Source: Gracilariopsis chorda (Eukaryota; Rhodophyta; Florideophyceae; Gracilariales; Gracilariaceae). From it: 64,000 nucleotides of DNA. The first letter of the stretch is position 1, and the number at the start of each line of letters is the position of its first letter. Where the stretch lies: NCBI GenBank assembly GCA_003194525.1, contig NBIV01000112.1:178519-242518 (forward strand), written 5' to 3'. Position numbers and translations under genes: made by a program. Below are positions 21,266-32,052 of the stretch, in pieces. The notes beneath the pieces are model-generated. The model did not search any database and was not told the origin of the DNA. It saw nothing but the letters and a program-made list of their open reading frames with translations.

Positions 21266-22711
21266 TTGGCTTTGTATCACCCGTTGCCCGTCCTGCTCCC
21301 TGCATCGCATGCTCTACCCCACGCCCTACGAAAAGACGCTCTGCATCACGTGCACCACCTCATCTACGTGCACCATAATATTATGCTCCCCGATATCCCA
21401 CTCCGCCGCCACCCTCCCTTCTCTGTTTCCAAGCATCCCGTTCTCCGTTCTCCTTCCCCCGCCATTATACCCTGTTGCCATCCCCGTTGCACCTTCTATG
21501 GCCGCACCGCGTTCTCTCTCCAGAGTCACCAACGCAGGTGCCCTCATCGACTCACCCCCGACAAAGTCCCTTCCTCCTCCGCCAACGCTCCCGTCCAGTT
21601 CCCTCCAAGGACCAAGCGACGAAAATCCGTTCCAAACCTCTCCACCATTTTTCCTCCCACTCCCTCACACCGCCCCTCCAACAACGTCCCCCTCGCCGAA
21701 GATGAACCCTATCACATCCAAGAAACCTCCCTTTCCCTCCAAACACAAGACGCACACCACATGGCAAGTCACGCCCTCTGTTCAGTCTCCTCCTCAAACC
21801 CACCTCCCCATACCTCGTCCCAATCCCCCTCCCCTCTCCTCAACAACCCCCATCTCGAGCAACTCGTCCTCTGCATCTCCTCCATTGCTTCCTCCTTCAG
21901 CCCACGCAAAGCCGACGAACTCATCTCCCTTCTCAACCACCCAGACTTCTCCAAGTCATCCTTCCAGAAATCCATCTCCTCCGCAAAGCAGTGCCTCGCA
22001 CTCCAAGAACACCTCCTCAAGGAATGCATCAGCTCCAACGGCTTCCTCCCTCTCACACTCACCGACGAGCACAACTCCTTCTCCGCAAACCTCTTCTAAA
22101 AATGCGCCACAGACGTCCTGAAACAACAACTCGCTCTCGCACACTTCAACAACACCTTCTTCCAACCTGTCTCCCAATCTTCCCTTTCCTCCTCTTCCAC
22201 CCCCGCCTTCGCCCATCCTATGGCCGCAGCCTTTGGAAACAAAGTCGTTCCTGCCTTCAAGCAAGCCATCATGCAGTGCCACATCAATGACATCGTCTGG
22301 CACACCCCCGAAACAACCGGTGTGGAATCTTCCGTCGGTTTCGTCCAGTTATACTCCGGTAAGTCCGCCATCTCACTCAAGAGCTCCTCCATCAACTCAT
22401 ATCCCCTTCACATCACCCTTCTCAACTTCTCAGACGCATTCCGCCGAAAGTGTATCTCCGAAAACCTCACCCTCCTCGGATACCTCCCAACCTCCTTCTC
22501 CCCCTCTTCCTCCCCCGACCACGCAGACTTCATCCCACATTCGTCCTCCAGCATCCCACGCAAAACAAGAATGGACCTCATTCAGCGCGCCATCTCTGCA
22601 ATCTTCCGTTTCGAAGGTATCCACAGCGTTACCTTCGCTTCTCTACTCCCATTCCTAGCTATAAAACGCGGGTCACCGTCATCGCAACCTTCATTCTCCA
22701 ATTCTTCATGA
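21266..22711 (+). pseudogene. Zinc-finger KDZ/Plavaka-like transposase, N-terminal half
   Basis: Two frames in one phase (21266-22099 and 22220-22711) joined through a single TAA at 22097-22099. Residues about 70-95 form a Cys2-His-Cys finger (CCHPRC ... HQRRCPH). A long Ser/Pro linker follows. The stretch around 22345-22500 (YSGKSAISL, YPLHITLLNF, FRRKCIS, LLGYLP) has the order of blocks found in Plavaka-type KDZ transposases. There the first block carries a catalytic Asp (SDKT-like), which here is Gly. The later catalytic blocks are absent, so this is a truncated or inactive transposase. It converges with the next gene, overlapping by 53 bp. Family call by motif memory only. Confidence 0.5.
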
Positions 22712-24557
22712 TGTAGTTCTCCCACCCTCTCCAACGCCACCACAAGTATTTTCTCCACCGCAAGCCGAAGATACTCCCCGTACAACTAGAAAATAACAAC
22801 TGCCGTCTTCCTTCACGCCCCATATCTGTGTCCATTGCTGTCAAAACCAATCCGATCCACGCATCCAAACGAGCCAAATGCATCACTGTCTCACCAACGT
22901 ACTCCATCTTTCCCTCCCTTTCCGTCCCCACCTCATATCCCATGAATTCTTCCAACACTTCCACTGCAGCCCCGTTCTTGAAGTACATGTCCTCTTCACT
23001 AAACTCCCTCAGCCGACCAGCAACCTGAAATCCAGAATACGTAAGATCTTCGATTGTTTTCATCCTCCCAGAACATAACCTACCACTCCTCGCCTCCCCA
23101 TCCCCCATGAACTTCGTCTTTACTTCCTCTAACTGCTTCTTCAACTCCATGTCTAGCTCCGTCCCCTCTCGCGGTCCCACACGTCTGGCTATCAAGTGAT
23201 ATCCAGGCAACGAAAACATTTTGTCCCGTGCCGCACGCTTCCGAACCCCAATCACATCACTCAACTTCTGCTTCATACTTTGCCTCAAACACCTGTCCGC
23301 AACAACCTCCCGCACGCATTGATCCTTCCTACCCGCTTCACGAATCGACTCCCATCTCTCCCCCTCAATCTCAACGCCAACCAAGTACTTCAATAGTTCA
23401 TTACTTCCTCCTTGCGACGAAGGCGTGTACGACCTCAGCTCAGACGCAATCTCAAACGGACATCGAGGTACAATCTCCTTTCCTCCTACAACAAACATAC
23501 TCTCCTCTTTGCCCTTCCCCAATACTTCGCATCGATTCTTCCAGTTCCTTTCCACACCCTCCGAAGTAAAACAAAGCTCCGATACCTCCACCTTCGCATA
23601 GTACAACAACCTATCATATACTACCCTGGTAAACCCATAAAAACCCTCTTGCACATCAACCACATACTTCCTACCCCCTCGCAATTCCTTTTCACCTTCA
23701 GATCCCTTTCTCTTCCCTCGTCTCACCTTCATCCCTTCCCGTAACCTATCTATCAGCAAATTCTTCTCGCTCATCTCTTCTCTCATCCTCTTCAGTTCCT
23801 CTTGCGTCAGCTTCAGCGACATCTTTAGGCTGCAGTGGTCCCCTTTGATCTGCCCGAGTTCTGCCTTCAACATATTGACCCTCTCAACTAACAATGATCG
23901 AGACATCACACCGATGTCGTCATTCCCTGCATCTCCCAAAATATTGACAGGCAGCCGTCGCTCCTCAGCAGGCTCACTTGGCGACCGATGAACACTTCGT
24001 TTCCTCTCTCGCATACCTTCCTGAGTCCGCGGCGTTATGCTTCCTTTATCACTTTCCAAGTCTTGAGCCATTTGCACCTTTCGCGCCCGTACCGGGGTGC
24101 TCGTACGTTCTCCACTTTTCGATGCTTCCTGTATTCCATCCGTCGCTCCGACCACTTCTTCCACTTCTCGCGTTTCCTTTAAATCAGAGCGGCGTCCCAC
24201 TCCTTCCTTTATTCTCTCTCTCGTCCATCTCCCCTTCACAATGTGATCCTCTTCGTCCCCATCACTCTCTACCAAAGGGACATTTACCTCTCCTCCATAT
24301 TGATTTCCCCTTGGGGCTCCACCTCTTTTCAGCGCAACTGCCCCTTCCATTTGTTTCCTTTCCGGCATTTCTTCATCTTTATTTCGGCCTTCGACCCGCG
24401 CATTTGCTTTCAACCCTCCCTGATCTGGTACCTCTTCTCTTCTCCTAGCAACTGACCCTTTCTTACCCTCCACCCCACCACCAGACCCAGGCATAGATCG
24501 CTGTCCCCGAACCGAATCTCTCCTGCGTGCTACAAGCGCATGGGCATCAGCCTTCAA
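22659..24557 (-). CDS. Coiled-coil protein of the transposon, unknown function
   Basis: A 632-codon uninterrupted frame, the longest intact ORF of the element. Residues 1-200 are basic, Gly/Arg/Glu-rich and probably disordered. About 205-275 is a heptad-rich coiled coil (SLLVERVNMLKAELGQIKG ... LKRMREEM). About 295-600 looks globular (YVVDVQEGFYGFTRVVYDRLLYYAKVEV and FEIASELRSYTPSS) and matches nothing I recognise. The last 30 residues, Trp-rich, overlap the opposite gene and may be run-through. An upstream basic frame, starting MAPKGKKRGPARG near 24782, ends in a TGA that overlaps this ATG (ATGA), so a spliced N-terminus is possible. Its counterpart in copy R lies outside the window. Confidence 0.55.
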   Translation of the reverse strand: MKADAHALVARRRDSVRGQRSMPGSGGGVEGKKGSVARRREEVPDQGGLKANARVEGRNKDEEMPERKQMEGAVALKRGGAPRGNQYGGEVNVPLVESDGDEEDHIVKGRWTRERIKEGVGRRSDLKETREVEEVVGATDGIQEASKSGERTSTPVRARKVQMAQDLESDKGSITPRTQEGMRERKRSVHRSPSEPAEERRLPVNILGDAGNDDIGVMSRSLLVERVNMLKAELGQIKGDHCSLKMSLKLTQEELKRMREEMSEKNLLIDRLREGMKVRRGKRKGSEGEKELRGGRKYVVDVQEGFYGFTRVVYDRLLYYAKVEVSELCFTSEGVERNWKNRCEVLGKGKEESMFVVGGKEIVPRCPFEIASELRSYTPSSQGGSNELLKYLVGVEIEGERWESIREAGRKDQCVREVVADRCLRQSMKQKLSDVIGVRKRAARDKMFSLPGYHLIARRVGPREGTELDMELKKQLEEVKTKFMGDGEARSGRLCSGRMKTIEDLTYSGFQVAGRLREFSEEDMYFKNGAAVEVLEEFMGYEVGTEREGKMEYVGETVMHLARLDAWIGLVLTAMDTDMGREGRRQLLFSSCTGSIFGLRWRKYLWWRWRGWENYIMKNWRMKVAMTVTRVL

Positions 24558-24782
24558 ATCTCACTCGTCGTGCGCTCGGATCCGACGTTCTCTGCCCCAC
24601 CTCTTCCCCCTCTCTTCAAAGCACCTTCTTCTGACCTCCTCCCCGATAATCCGCTCCTGGAAACACACGATCTTGCTTTCGTTCCACTCGCGGTTCGCTC
24701 CTCAATAGCCTTTCGCCGCGTCTTAGGCGCACTCGCCGCACCACCCCTTGCCGGGCCTCGCTTCTTACCCTTCGGCGCCATT
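24554..24782 (-). CDS. Basic N-terminal frame upstream of coiled-coil gene
   Basis: Starts MAPKGKKRGPARG, Arg/Lys/Ser-rich throughout, and ends with a stop that overlaps the ATG of the 632-codon frame. A nuclear-localisation-like composition and same strand suggest it is an exon or frameshifted start of that gene. It has no recognised domain, and the frame upstream of 24782 looks non-coding. Confidence 0.3.
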
Positions 24783-25076
24783 CTTGGAGTCAAACCTCTT
24801 GCGCAAGTGGCTAGTGACGCTGGGATGGCGCACGCCGTGTGTTGTCCGGGAAAATCTCGCCACCCAATGCGCACAAAAATCTTTGCTTTTTGTGAAATCT
24901 TGAGAATACAATCCTCCGTGGTACCGAAAATGGACGTTTCTGTGTCACATCTATATCGCTTTGTATCTTGTATCCTTACTGAAAAGTGATGTTCTCCTAA
25001 GTTAGTACTACACATCCGTTCAAATAATAAACGTCGCCCTTTAGCCAAGCTGTGGACAAACGTTTATAACAACAAA

Positions 25077-26333
25077 CTAATCAATGACTATAGTTCCATC
25101 CTCCACATTCAAATGGGTTTGCCAGTCATAAACATCACCGTATACGGCGAAGAGTTCCTCTCCTTGCTCTATGTTGGCTGTCGCCTCCATCTTAATAAGT
25201 TCGTAGTCCGTTATTACCCTTGGTGTTCGTCCCACTCCCGGTGTCCGTTTCATTAACACATTACCCTCCCTTTTTTCACGAGGCCATCCACCATGGCATC
25301 TAACTGTTTATTCCCTTTCACGTACTTTGGATCGTTGACATACCCCGCAGTACAAAAAGGGGCAGGAACCCCCCAAAATGGGGTTTGCTTGTTTTCCATG
25401 CCAATTCGTCAGCTGTTTTCGATGCCGAAGTGATTGGAACTGTTGACCGTAGACTTCTATCTCCACCGCATACTTCCGGAAGCGATCCTTCGTCACACCC
25501 ATGACTCCCTCCCCGTAGGTCTTGTGCACTTCTTTCCGATTCGAAAGGTCATGATAAACCAAGGTCCCGTAGAAATAGCACACTACCTCGCCTGCAGCAA
25601 TTCGACGAGTTGCAAACACTCCAACACCAGCCTTTTCGTGACGAATAGTAGACTTGCCCACTTGCAACCCATATTGCACAGCCTCCATTGCCAACAGAGA
25701 ATTCATGTTCTCCAGATTCATTCTTCCCTGCAGCTCCATCGTCCATCCATCCATAGCTTTCTTCCTTCCCAACTTCCCTAGAATTTCACTTTGCCACAAA
25801 GTGGAGAGAAAGTCGACAAGGTGTGTGGGAAGAATTTGGTACGGTGGAAATCCGCCGACAGCCCTCCATAACACGGTGTGCCTGCTTCTTCCCATTGGGA
25901 ATGCAGAGGAAACACAATGGGGCATCTTTCGAAGCTCCTGGCTCTTCTCAATATCCGTGTGTCCTTCCCGTATTATGGAAGCGAAGCGAACAATAGCGGC
26001 ATGCCTGGCGTGTTCAAAGCAGCCTTTGTCCGGTTCACACCCCACAAACTTCCAATGCTTGGGCAGTTCCATGTACGCCATCGCTGTCCAGAACGTTCCG
26101 GCAAACATGCCGACCACGAGGTCTCCTGGCTCACTGAACCTGCAAATCAGCTCTTTCAACAGTGCCCTACACTCCTGTTCCGGTCGCACCCTCTTCCTCG
26201 TATACTTCCCATCCGGGTTTTTCACAGACCATATGGGCATCTCACTATTTGACATAGGCGGCACCTGATCCATGATTGCATGATACGCTTGGTATCGTGA
26301 AGCAACATAATTGAAGTTCTCATAGTTGACCAT
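25077..26333 (-). pseudogene. DNA methyltransferase C-terminal half plus SET domain (copy L)
   Basis: In the same phase as the upstream frame 26382-27686, past one TAA. Residues 70-100 carry motif I DLVVGMFAGT (AdoMet-binding loop) and motif II-like FVGCEPDKGCF. Because DPPY comes first in the upstream frame, the order is beta class. From residue about 232 a SET domain begins (GVGVFATRRIAAGEVVCYFYGTL). Its middle (INDPKYVKGN) is in another frame, and its end (IEQGEELFAVYGDVYDW, 25077-25259) is back in the first, so two small frame changes, shared with copy R, interrupt it. Alternatively these are tiny introns. Predicted roles: methylation of DNA and of a protein, likely histone Lys. Confidence 0.7.
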
Positions 26334-26381
26334 CCGGTGCTGTTGTGCATAAGGAACTCCAGAAAGAACAGCATGTACAGC

Positions 26382-27686
26382 TTATTCTGTCGTCTGGTGC
26401 AACCGGCAACTTCTTCTCCCAACGTTACCCGTCGTATTACCTAAAGACCGTACGAAATGGAGGGGCTGTTCGTCGACGACAAAGGAGTAACGCATCGTAT
26501 CAGATTCATCCATGTAGGTAACTTTCCGTAGCACATCCCGCCACAACGGTACCTGATCCCATGAGCAGAACTGTATAATATGTTCAACAGGACGTAGAAG
26601 CTTTGACGACCTCCTCGCTGACCTGCTCATGCCCTTCTCTGTCAGAATATCGTGTTTGCTGTTCTCCAAACGACGCTCAGAACGAGTCCCATATGGCGGA
26701 TCGGAAAGCAGGAACTGTACCCTTCCTTCAATAGATACCTCGCTTTCGCCAGACTTGTTGTCGTCAACTTCGATGGTATTCTCGAACTTGCAGTTGTGGA
26801 GACGGAAGTCGCGGGACATCTCCTTCTCACAATACTTGTAAGCTATCACATCATCCAAAGTCGTAGGGTACGGTGGTGCACGAATCCCCGTGCCTTCGAC
26901 ATCATACGATAAGTTCTGCGACAAAGCTGTTGTCTGCAGTCCTTCAGTGGCCTTTGGTGCAGTACTACGTTCCGCATCCTCTACCATCTCTATCTCTTCC
27001 ACTTCTCCCAACTCACCCTGATCACCACCTTCCACACGCTCAGCACGTTCGCTCCCACCACCAGCCGTACCAGTTTCTACCGGCCTCATAATGATGTCAA
27101 CGTCTTCTGCGGGCTCTGGTTTCACAGCTTGATGTACTTTGACATTGCTCCCATGCAATGCAATGAGCTTCAGAGGCTTTATGGCCTCTTGAACCGTAGT
27201 GAAAAGAGATTTACTAAAGTTCTCAAAGCGCAGAGGAAAAAGTCTCGTTCTCGTGATGATGAACCTTTTGAGGGCATCCCATTTGCTGGGAGCACAGATG
27301 TGGAACAGTTTCTCTTGTACCACCACATTAGAAAGGTCACCAAGGTATTCTTTGGCACAAAGGCGAAGCGCTGTATCCACTGGGTTCGAAGGATTCCATG
27401 CCCATTTGGTAACGTTTTCTTCTATGGTGGTGACGTTCTTCTCCTCCACAAACTGTTTGGAACAATCTTTGTGTTGGAAGCCCATGGAGCATTGTGCGAT
27501 ATCGGTGAAGACTACACTGATATAGTCGAGTCGAATGTAAGGCAAGATCATAACCTCAACGTTGGGAAACCCGAGGAATTGGGCGAAATAATCCCAAGCC
27601 CTGGTCACCAGCTGCACACCATACCCGACTCTCTGACTCTGGGTCTTGTCCGACAAACTCTCTTTCGAGAACTTCTTAGCTGCCAT
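26382..27686 (-). pseudogene. DPPY DNA methyltransferase N-terminal half (copy L)
   Basis: 434 codons. The catalytic motif IV QFLLSDPPYGT is at residues 324-334. DPPY is typical of N6-adenine or N4-cytosine amino-methyltransferases. An acidic disordered insert lies at about 190-240. It ends in TAA at a position conserved in copy R; 16 more codons continue in phase to the ATG of the next frame, so the enzyme was probably one protein of about 870 residues with the SET domain. Copy R differs at roughly 16 positions. Its target base and specificity cannot be read from the sequence. Confidence 0.7.
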
Positions 27687-28210
27687 GCCCCTTTCCTCTT
27701 CCTACCACTTGCTTTCTTATCCACGGCATTCTGTTGCACCATAGACAACCCAATGACCATTTCAAAGTCGGTGCAAGGATCCGTGTGGAAAGCGGAAGAT
27801 TTCTTGGTTGCTCCCAGAACACAGGACTTGCAAAAGACAGATAGGAACACGTTACGGGGAATTCCTTTAAGCCCTTCCCTTTCACAATACACCTTCCAAA
27901 AGTCCCTTACACGCCTGTCTTCTTCACGGTCCTTTACGTCCACCACTCTTGCCATAAGATAGAGTTGACGTGGAGGGCCTCTGAGAGACATGTTATGGAG
28001 CTCGGAGTCCAAGTACGAGATTTAATCCGGTCTGATGAGAGTGAGAAACATTTTCTTGGCAGAGTTATGAACGTTGCGACTTTGTACCGTGAACTCCATA
28101 AAGTCGGTGTGCTTCAAAATTCTCGGCTCATACACATTTTGCCTCGTCGCTGCGTAGTCATCAGGAACTGCAAGATAAGCATCAATAAGCTCTTCTCCGG
28201 TTCCGTGCAT
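27605..28210 (-). pseudogene. Small cargo gene next to methyltransferase (copy L)
   Basis: Starts at ATG 28210 (MHGTGEELIDAYLA). A TAA (28022-28024) interrupts it where copy R has Tyr in GPDYISY, and it then continues to 27605. It has no recognised family; the protein is mixed alpha/beta and ends in a basic KKASGRKRK-type stretch. It overlaps the start of the methyltransferase frame by about 80 bp in another phase, so it may be the methyltransferase N-terminus reached by splicing or frameshift. Confidence 0.5.
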
Positions 28211-28255
28211 CTTGAATGAACCCGTTTCCTTCGGATTATGTTTCTGTTCGTTTTG

Positions 28256-28403
28256 GGTCGAGGACCGTGGACCGAGGTGTCATGGTGCTCCATCGCGAAC
28301 ACGATGGAGCGCCAGGACGCGAAATGTTAATTAAAACTCATTCCTGGCGCTCCATCTTGTTCGCGATGGAGCACCACGACACCTCGGACGATGGTCCTCG
28401 ACC
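28256..28403. repeat. 148-bp palindrome, copy L unit 1
   Basis: Inverted arms of about 65 bp (starting GGTCGAGGACC and ending GGTCCTCGACC) around an AT-rich centre (TTAATTAAAA). It is a homologue of 28745-28892, 51691-51838 and 52179-52312. It lies immediately upstream of the small gene and methyltransferase start. Confidence 0.85.
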
Positions 28404-28744
28404 AAAAAATTATCAAAAGTTTTTTCCAATGCAAGTAATGGGGAGGGGAATTGTAGGGATGCTACGATGACGACGCATGGATGTCATGAAACGTCTTGAA
28501 AACGATATATAGTGCTTACGTCCATCTCTTTGAAACCAAGCAAGCGTGATCACGGGAGCTTCAAAAGAAAGGGATAACACTGTTGGAGACGACCACTCCG
28601 GTGCTTTGTTTAACAAGAAAAAGTTGTTCTTCGGGTTCAATAGAAGGTTTTCAATCGCCCAAACCGACGCAACGAATGCGGTTGCGAAGAATGCGCAAGA
28701 CGCTTTTGACTTGGTTGCCACGGATTATGTTTCTCTTCATTATG

Positions 28745-28892
28745 GGTCGAGGACCGTGGTCCGAGGTGTCATGGTGCTCCATCGCGAACACGATGGAGCG
28801 CCAGGCATGAATTTTAATAAAAATGTCGCGTCCTGGCGCTCCATCGTGTTCGTGATGGAGCACCACGACACCTCGGACGATGGTCCTCGACC
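28745..28892. repeat. 148-bp palindrome, copy L unit 2
   Basis: Second copy of the palindrome, 489 bp from the first. The flanking 150 bp (ATATATAGTGCTTAC... region at about 28500 and 28990) is duplicated too, so palindrome plus flank form a tandem unit of about 490 bp. Confidence 0.85.
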
Positions 28893-29103
28893 AAAAAATT
28901 ATCAAATTCTTTTTGCAATGCAAGTAGTTGAGAGGCGAATTGCAGGGATGCTACGTTGACGACAATGGATGTCATGAAACGTCTTGAAAACGATATATAG
29001 TGCTTACTTCCATCTCTTTGGAACCAATCATACGTGATCACGGGAGCATTCGACGTCAGCAGGTGCCAAGAAAACGCAAGCGCGACCTTTGAAGTACTCA
29101 GCC

Positions 29104-30093
29104 ATGGATTCCACTGGGAATAAGATAAACGCGCCATCACGGAAATGGACTCCGAGGAAGCCTGTTTCGCCGAAGAGACGTGTTATCGACATGCCGACCA
29201 CGCGAGGCAAAGCGAAGAGCCGGGGCGCCTCCCGAACTGCCAGCCACCCTGAGCTATCAATTGGGGGCAATACGGGTCAGGTGCTTAAGGGCGATGCGGA
29301 GGTCAATCTGTTCGTACGAGTTGGGAGTAGTGATGCGAAGGGGAAGGTAGGAGAGGCGAAATTGCGCGGTGTGGGGGTTGCTGGGGGGCCGGGGACGAGA
29401 CTCTGTCGTTCTCTACACAACCATCCCCTGTCCTCTACGCAGAGGCCTGGAGAGGACTTGGTGGTTATCTTTAAGACAAATATTTCGTCACACCAAGATG
29501 AGAAGTACCCTTATGTTTTTGGGGGTCCCGAGGAACCGCCCGCAACTTTGAAGGAGATGGTTTCAGCGGGTTTATATGCATGGGACACTGCGATGATGAG
29601 TGTCAAAAATGAATGCGGAGAGGGGAATGAGTCGGTTCCACAGCAGTCAGGAGCAAATGTGAAGACTGTCCACAGAAGTACAGCTTCCGGGACCACTGCA
29701 AGACAAGTCAAGCGCCTTCCCGCTGTTGCTGGTACACCATCAAGCATTTTGGTGACCAAAGCGCCGGTGAAGAGCCTTGAGAGCGGTGGAGAGGCTCTGG
29801 TGAAAACCCGTCAGAGCGGTGGAGGAACATCAGGTGCTCTCGCGGGCGGCTGTGGGAACTGAGGAGGCCCTGAAATCGGAGCAAGCTCCGATGATGAAGT
29901 CATAGAGGTGCCTGTACTCTCCAGGAACGATCTTGATCCGGAGGAGAGGTTTTTATATGATGACGGTGATGCTGTTCCTTCGGAAGAGGTGGATAACAGT
30001 TTGGGGGTCTTGGACATCAATTGAGATGATTATGACGAGCACAATTGCGTAATCGATATCCACAACATTCGATTTCCGAAGAATATGGTTCGT
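29104..30093 (+). pseudogene. N-terminal fragment of ParB-like cargo gene (copy L)
   Basis: ATG at 29104 (MDSTGNKINAPSRKW). A Pro/Lys/Arg/Ser-rich N-terminus with MPTTRGKAKSRGASR is followed by an ordered stretch (about 60-150). TGA at 29860 interrupts a Gly-rich segment; the phase continues through VIEVPVLSRNDLD to a second TGA (about 30023) and VIDIHNIRFPKN. The gene is then cut at about 30093 by the internal deletion, before the DGxHR motif. Copy R is sense at the first position and has its own stop 7 codons on, so the two copies died separately. Confidence 0.7.
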
Positions 30094-30100
30094 GATGTTT
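30085..30100. other. Internal deletion junction of copy L
   Basis: At TGGTTCGTGATGTTTAGG the left half matches copy R near 50490 and the right half matches copy R near 46250, both inverted. About 4.24 kb, holding the 2-oxoglutarate dioxygenase and most of the ParB-like gene, is missing. Confidence 0.8.
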
Positions 30101-30290
30101 AGGAGTGTCGTTGAGGCTGTTAGGATGAAGGAATGGGTGGTATTGGAATCTGATGCGCGGTGCGTCGGGTGTGTGAGAACGGGGAGAGCTGCCCAGATGA
30201 GTTCCTGAGGATGAGTTGGAAATCAAACTAGGGCAGTATGAAGTTTGAAATTCAAAACATGGAAATAAAAATGTTAGTTTTGGTTGGGTG

Positions 30291-30333
30291 CTCGAAATGG
30301 CGTTGGCCGCGCAGCGGCCAGCGCCATTTCGAG
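30291..30333. repeat. Subterminal hairpin, copy L
   Basis: Arms of 19-20 bp (CTCGAAATGGCGTTGGCCGC and its complement, one mismatch) around GCA. Copy R has the same hairpin at about 46013-46049, about 240-270 bp from the transposon end in both. Confidence 0.8.
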
Positions 30334-30546
30334 ATCTTTATCTATCTTTTAGTGGAGAATGAACTTGCTCCAAACTTGAAACTAGCGATGCGCAGTGCAG
30401 GTGAGACAAGGCTCTGTAAGATATGGAAGTGTGAGTTCTAAACAATTTTTTTACTTGGCAAGCGCCAGAAACTAGCAGAATCTATCATTTTCGTAGTATT
30501 TTTGAGCTTTTGCCTAAGAAACTTGCGATCTAGCACCCCTATCTAG

Positions 30547-30566
30547 CATTCTGAGAACACCGACGT
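30547..30566. repeat. Right terminal inverted repeat, copy L
   Basis: Inverted match to 20924-20943 (17 of 20). It is followed by AATCCCGT, the candidate target duplication. Confidence 0.75.
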
Positions 30567-30637
30567 AATCCCGTATCACCGTTAATCGGGTAGTATTCTA
30601 TTTGCTACAGTTCATCATGTTCCATCAGTGAGGATCT

Positions 30638-30660
30638 TCTTCTTCTTCTTCTATTCTTCG
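30638..30660. repeat. CTT microsatellite
   Basis: About six CTT units in the element C spacer downstream of the chromodomain; the B spacer has a similar CTTCTT-rich stretch at about 58568. Confidence 0.6.
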
Positions 30661-30757
30661 AGCTTCTCCTCTTCGTGGTCACTTAATACCCTTCGGGGAC
30701 CTGGTACGATTCTACCCTACTTGGGCTTTATCCACTGTTGCTGGTATGGATGTCCCA

Positions 30758-30925
30758 GTCTTTCGGTGATATTGCAGGACTTTCGACCTAGGTAGGTGTT
30801 CGATAGCTTCCATCGTGTCCTTTTCTGGAGGGTATCTATACCAATGGATTTGGTAGTACATCAACCCTTGTGGGTCATATTCGTGACGCAGGATGCGTTC
30901 GATGACGAATTATCGGGAATAAGTG
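30758..30925 (-). pseudogene. Element C chromodomain remnant
   Basis: The minus-strand reading aligns with the B chromodomain (58830-59000), including the YQIxWYxYPPEExTWEPI core region, but holds stops. It was the targeting module of C integrase. Copy L inserted about 190 bp beyond it. Confidence 0.65.
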
Positions 30926-32052
30926 TCTGCTTCTACGTCTCCCATGACGAATTCCCATAATAGCGAACCTTTCCAGGGTCCCAAGGGACTCTTTTCCAAC
31001 CCTGATCGAGGGTATTACGGTTCTCGCAGACCAAGGACTTGGAATTTACTTTCCATGGGCCCGTCGAGTCGGCTGAACGGTAACTTTCGTCATACGCGTC
31101 GTAGCGCAAATAGGAAAATGTACCCAGATAGAACTCGCGTTCTAGAGTGATCTGTTTTTATGTGAGCTCCCGAGAGTGATGAAGCAGCGAAAGGTAGCGT
31201 CCGGGATTCTGTTAGCTTCTCACAGGGTTGGAACTACCGTTTGAAGAAGATTCTCGTGTGCCACACTCCCTATGCATGGATGCGGATCGACCGGCTACAG
31301 TGCGTGCAAACTGGATCCTGATTGAATAACCGTCGCCGCCGGACGTCCACAGAGTATCGGTGCCATTTTCAGTAAATCCTTGCCGATGGGTGCCACGGGT
31401 TGCGTGTACATGAGTAGGGTGTCCGTTACTTCTGCACCTCAGTGCTCCGGGACGCTGTAGGCGTGTTACGTCCTAGTGCGTATACCGGCCCTGTGCCGTG
31501 TGACGCACGTTGCGCGTCATCTTCCCACACGGCGTGGCGTACGTCTTAATGCTCTACCTATTCAAGAGTTCCACAAAAGCCTCGTACTTCCCAGTGATCA
31601 GGGATTACAAGCCCCAAAGCGTGGGGTACACGCGATCGGCGTCGTTGTCCTCGTCGAGGTAACCCAAGCCAGGGTCGAACGTCATCGGGCATGGTTCGCC
31701 ATTAGTCCGAGGACCAACGCCTTGCGTGTTATCGCTACTGCGAAGTCCTGATTCCAGCAGGTGAGCCACGAGGGCAGGCGCTATTACAGCGGTTTCTTCT
31801 CTTTGACGCTTTCCCTAGTGCGGTTCCCACTTTCCATGTGGGGTTCCACGTCCACATCTCGCACTGTGTGATTAACAGTTTGGTGCTCAGGAATGATTTT
31901 CTCTGGCGACTCCAGTAGATCAACAGCGATTGCACCTCCCTCCCTCTCCTTAGGAGGAGCCCTGGGAGTGAGAAGGGTGCGTGGCTGGTTGATTCGAGTG
32001 GAGTGAGCAGGGGTATCTGGGGACTTGTCTTCAAGATGGAGATCTGTTCTCT
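30926..32052. other. Decayed element C linker between integrase and chromodomain
   Basis: Position equals the Pro/Arg-rich linker of A and B. Short frames only (such as 31735-32034 minus). No other element or gene recognised. Confidence 0.5.

Larger units (their letters stand above)
20924..30566. mobile_element. DNA transposon copy L with DNA/chromatin-modification cargo
   Basis: A 9.6-kb insertion in element C. Termini ACGTCGGTGTTTTCGGGATG (20924) and, inverted, ACGTCGGTGTTCTCAGAATG (30566) match at 17 of 20. Contents from the left: zinc-finger transposase-like gene (+), coiled-coil gene (-), SET and methyltransferase gene (-), small gene (-), two palindromes, ParB-like gene start (+). Copy R (45772 onward) has the same order inverted plus 4.2 kb lost here at about 30093. 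The transposase resemblance suggests the KDZ/Plavaka group; that class call is tentative. Ends, target duplication and two copies support mobility. Confidence 0.75.

Noticed and set aside
21309-22121. Second long plus-strand frame (270 codons) over the zinc-finger gene
   Set aside because: It is Ser/Pro/Thr low complexity in another phase of the same C-rich sequence. The overlapping frame with the zinc finger continues across the stop and is the better candidate.
25434-26268. Plus-strand frames over the methyltransferase-SET gene of copy L
   Set aside because: Antisense shadows; they recur in copy R (54300-54914) only because the genes are homologous.
20924-30566. Starship-type or Crypton element
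   Set aside because: No tyrosine recombinase is seen, and terminal inverted repeats with a target duplication argue for a DDE-type mechanism.
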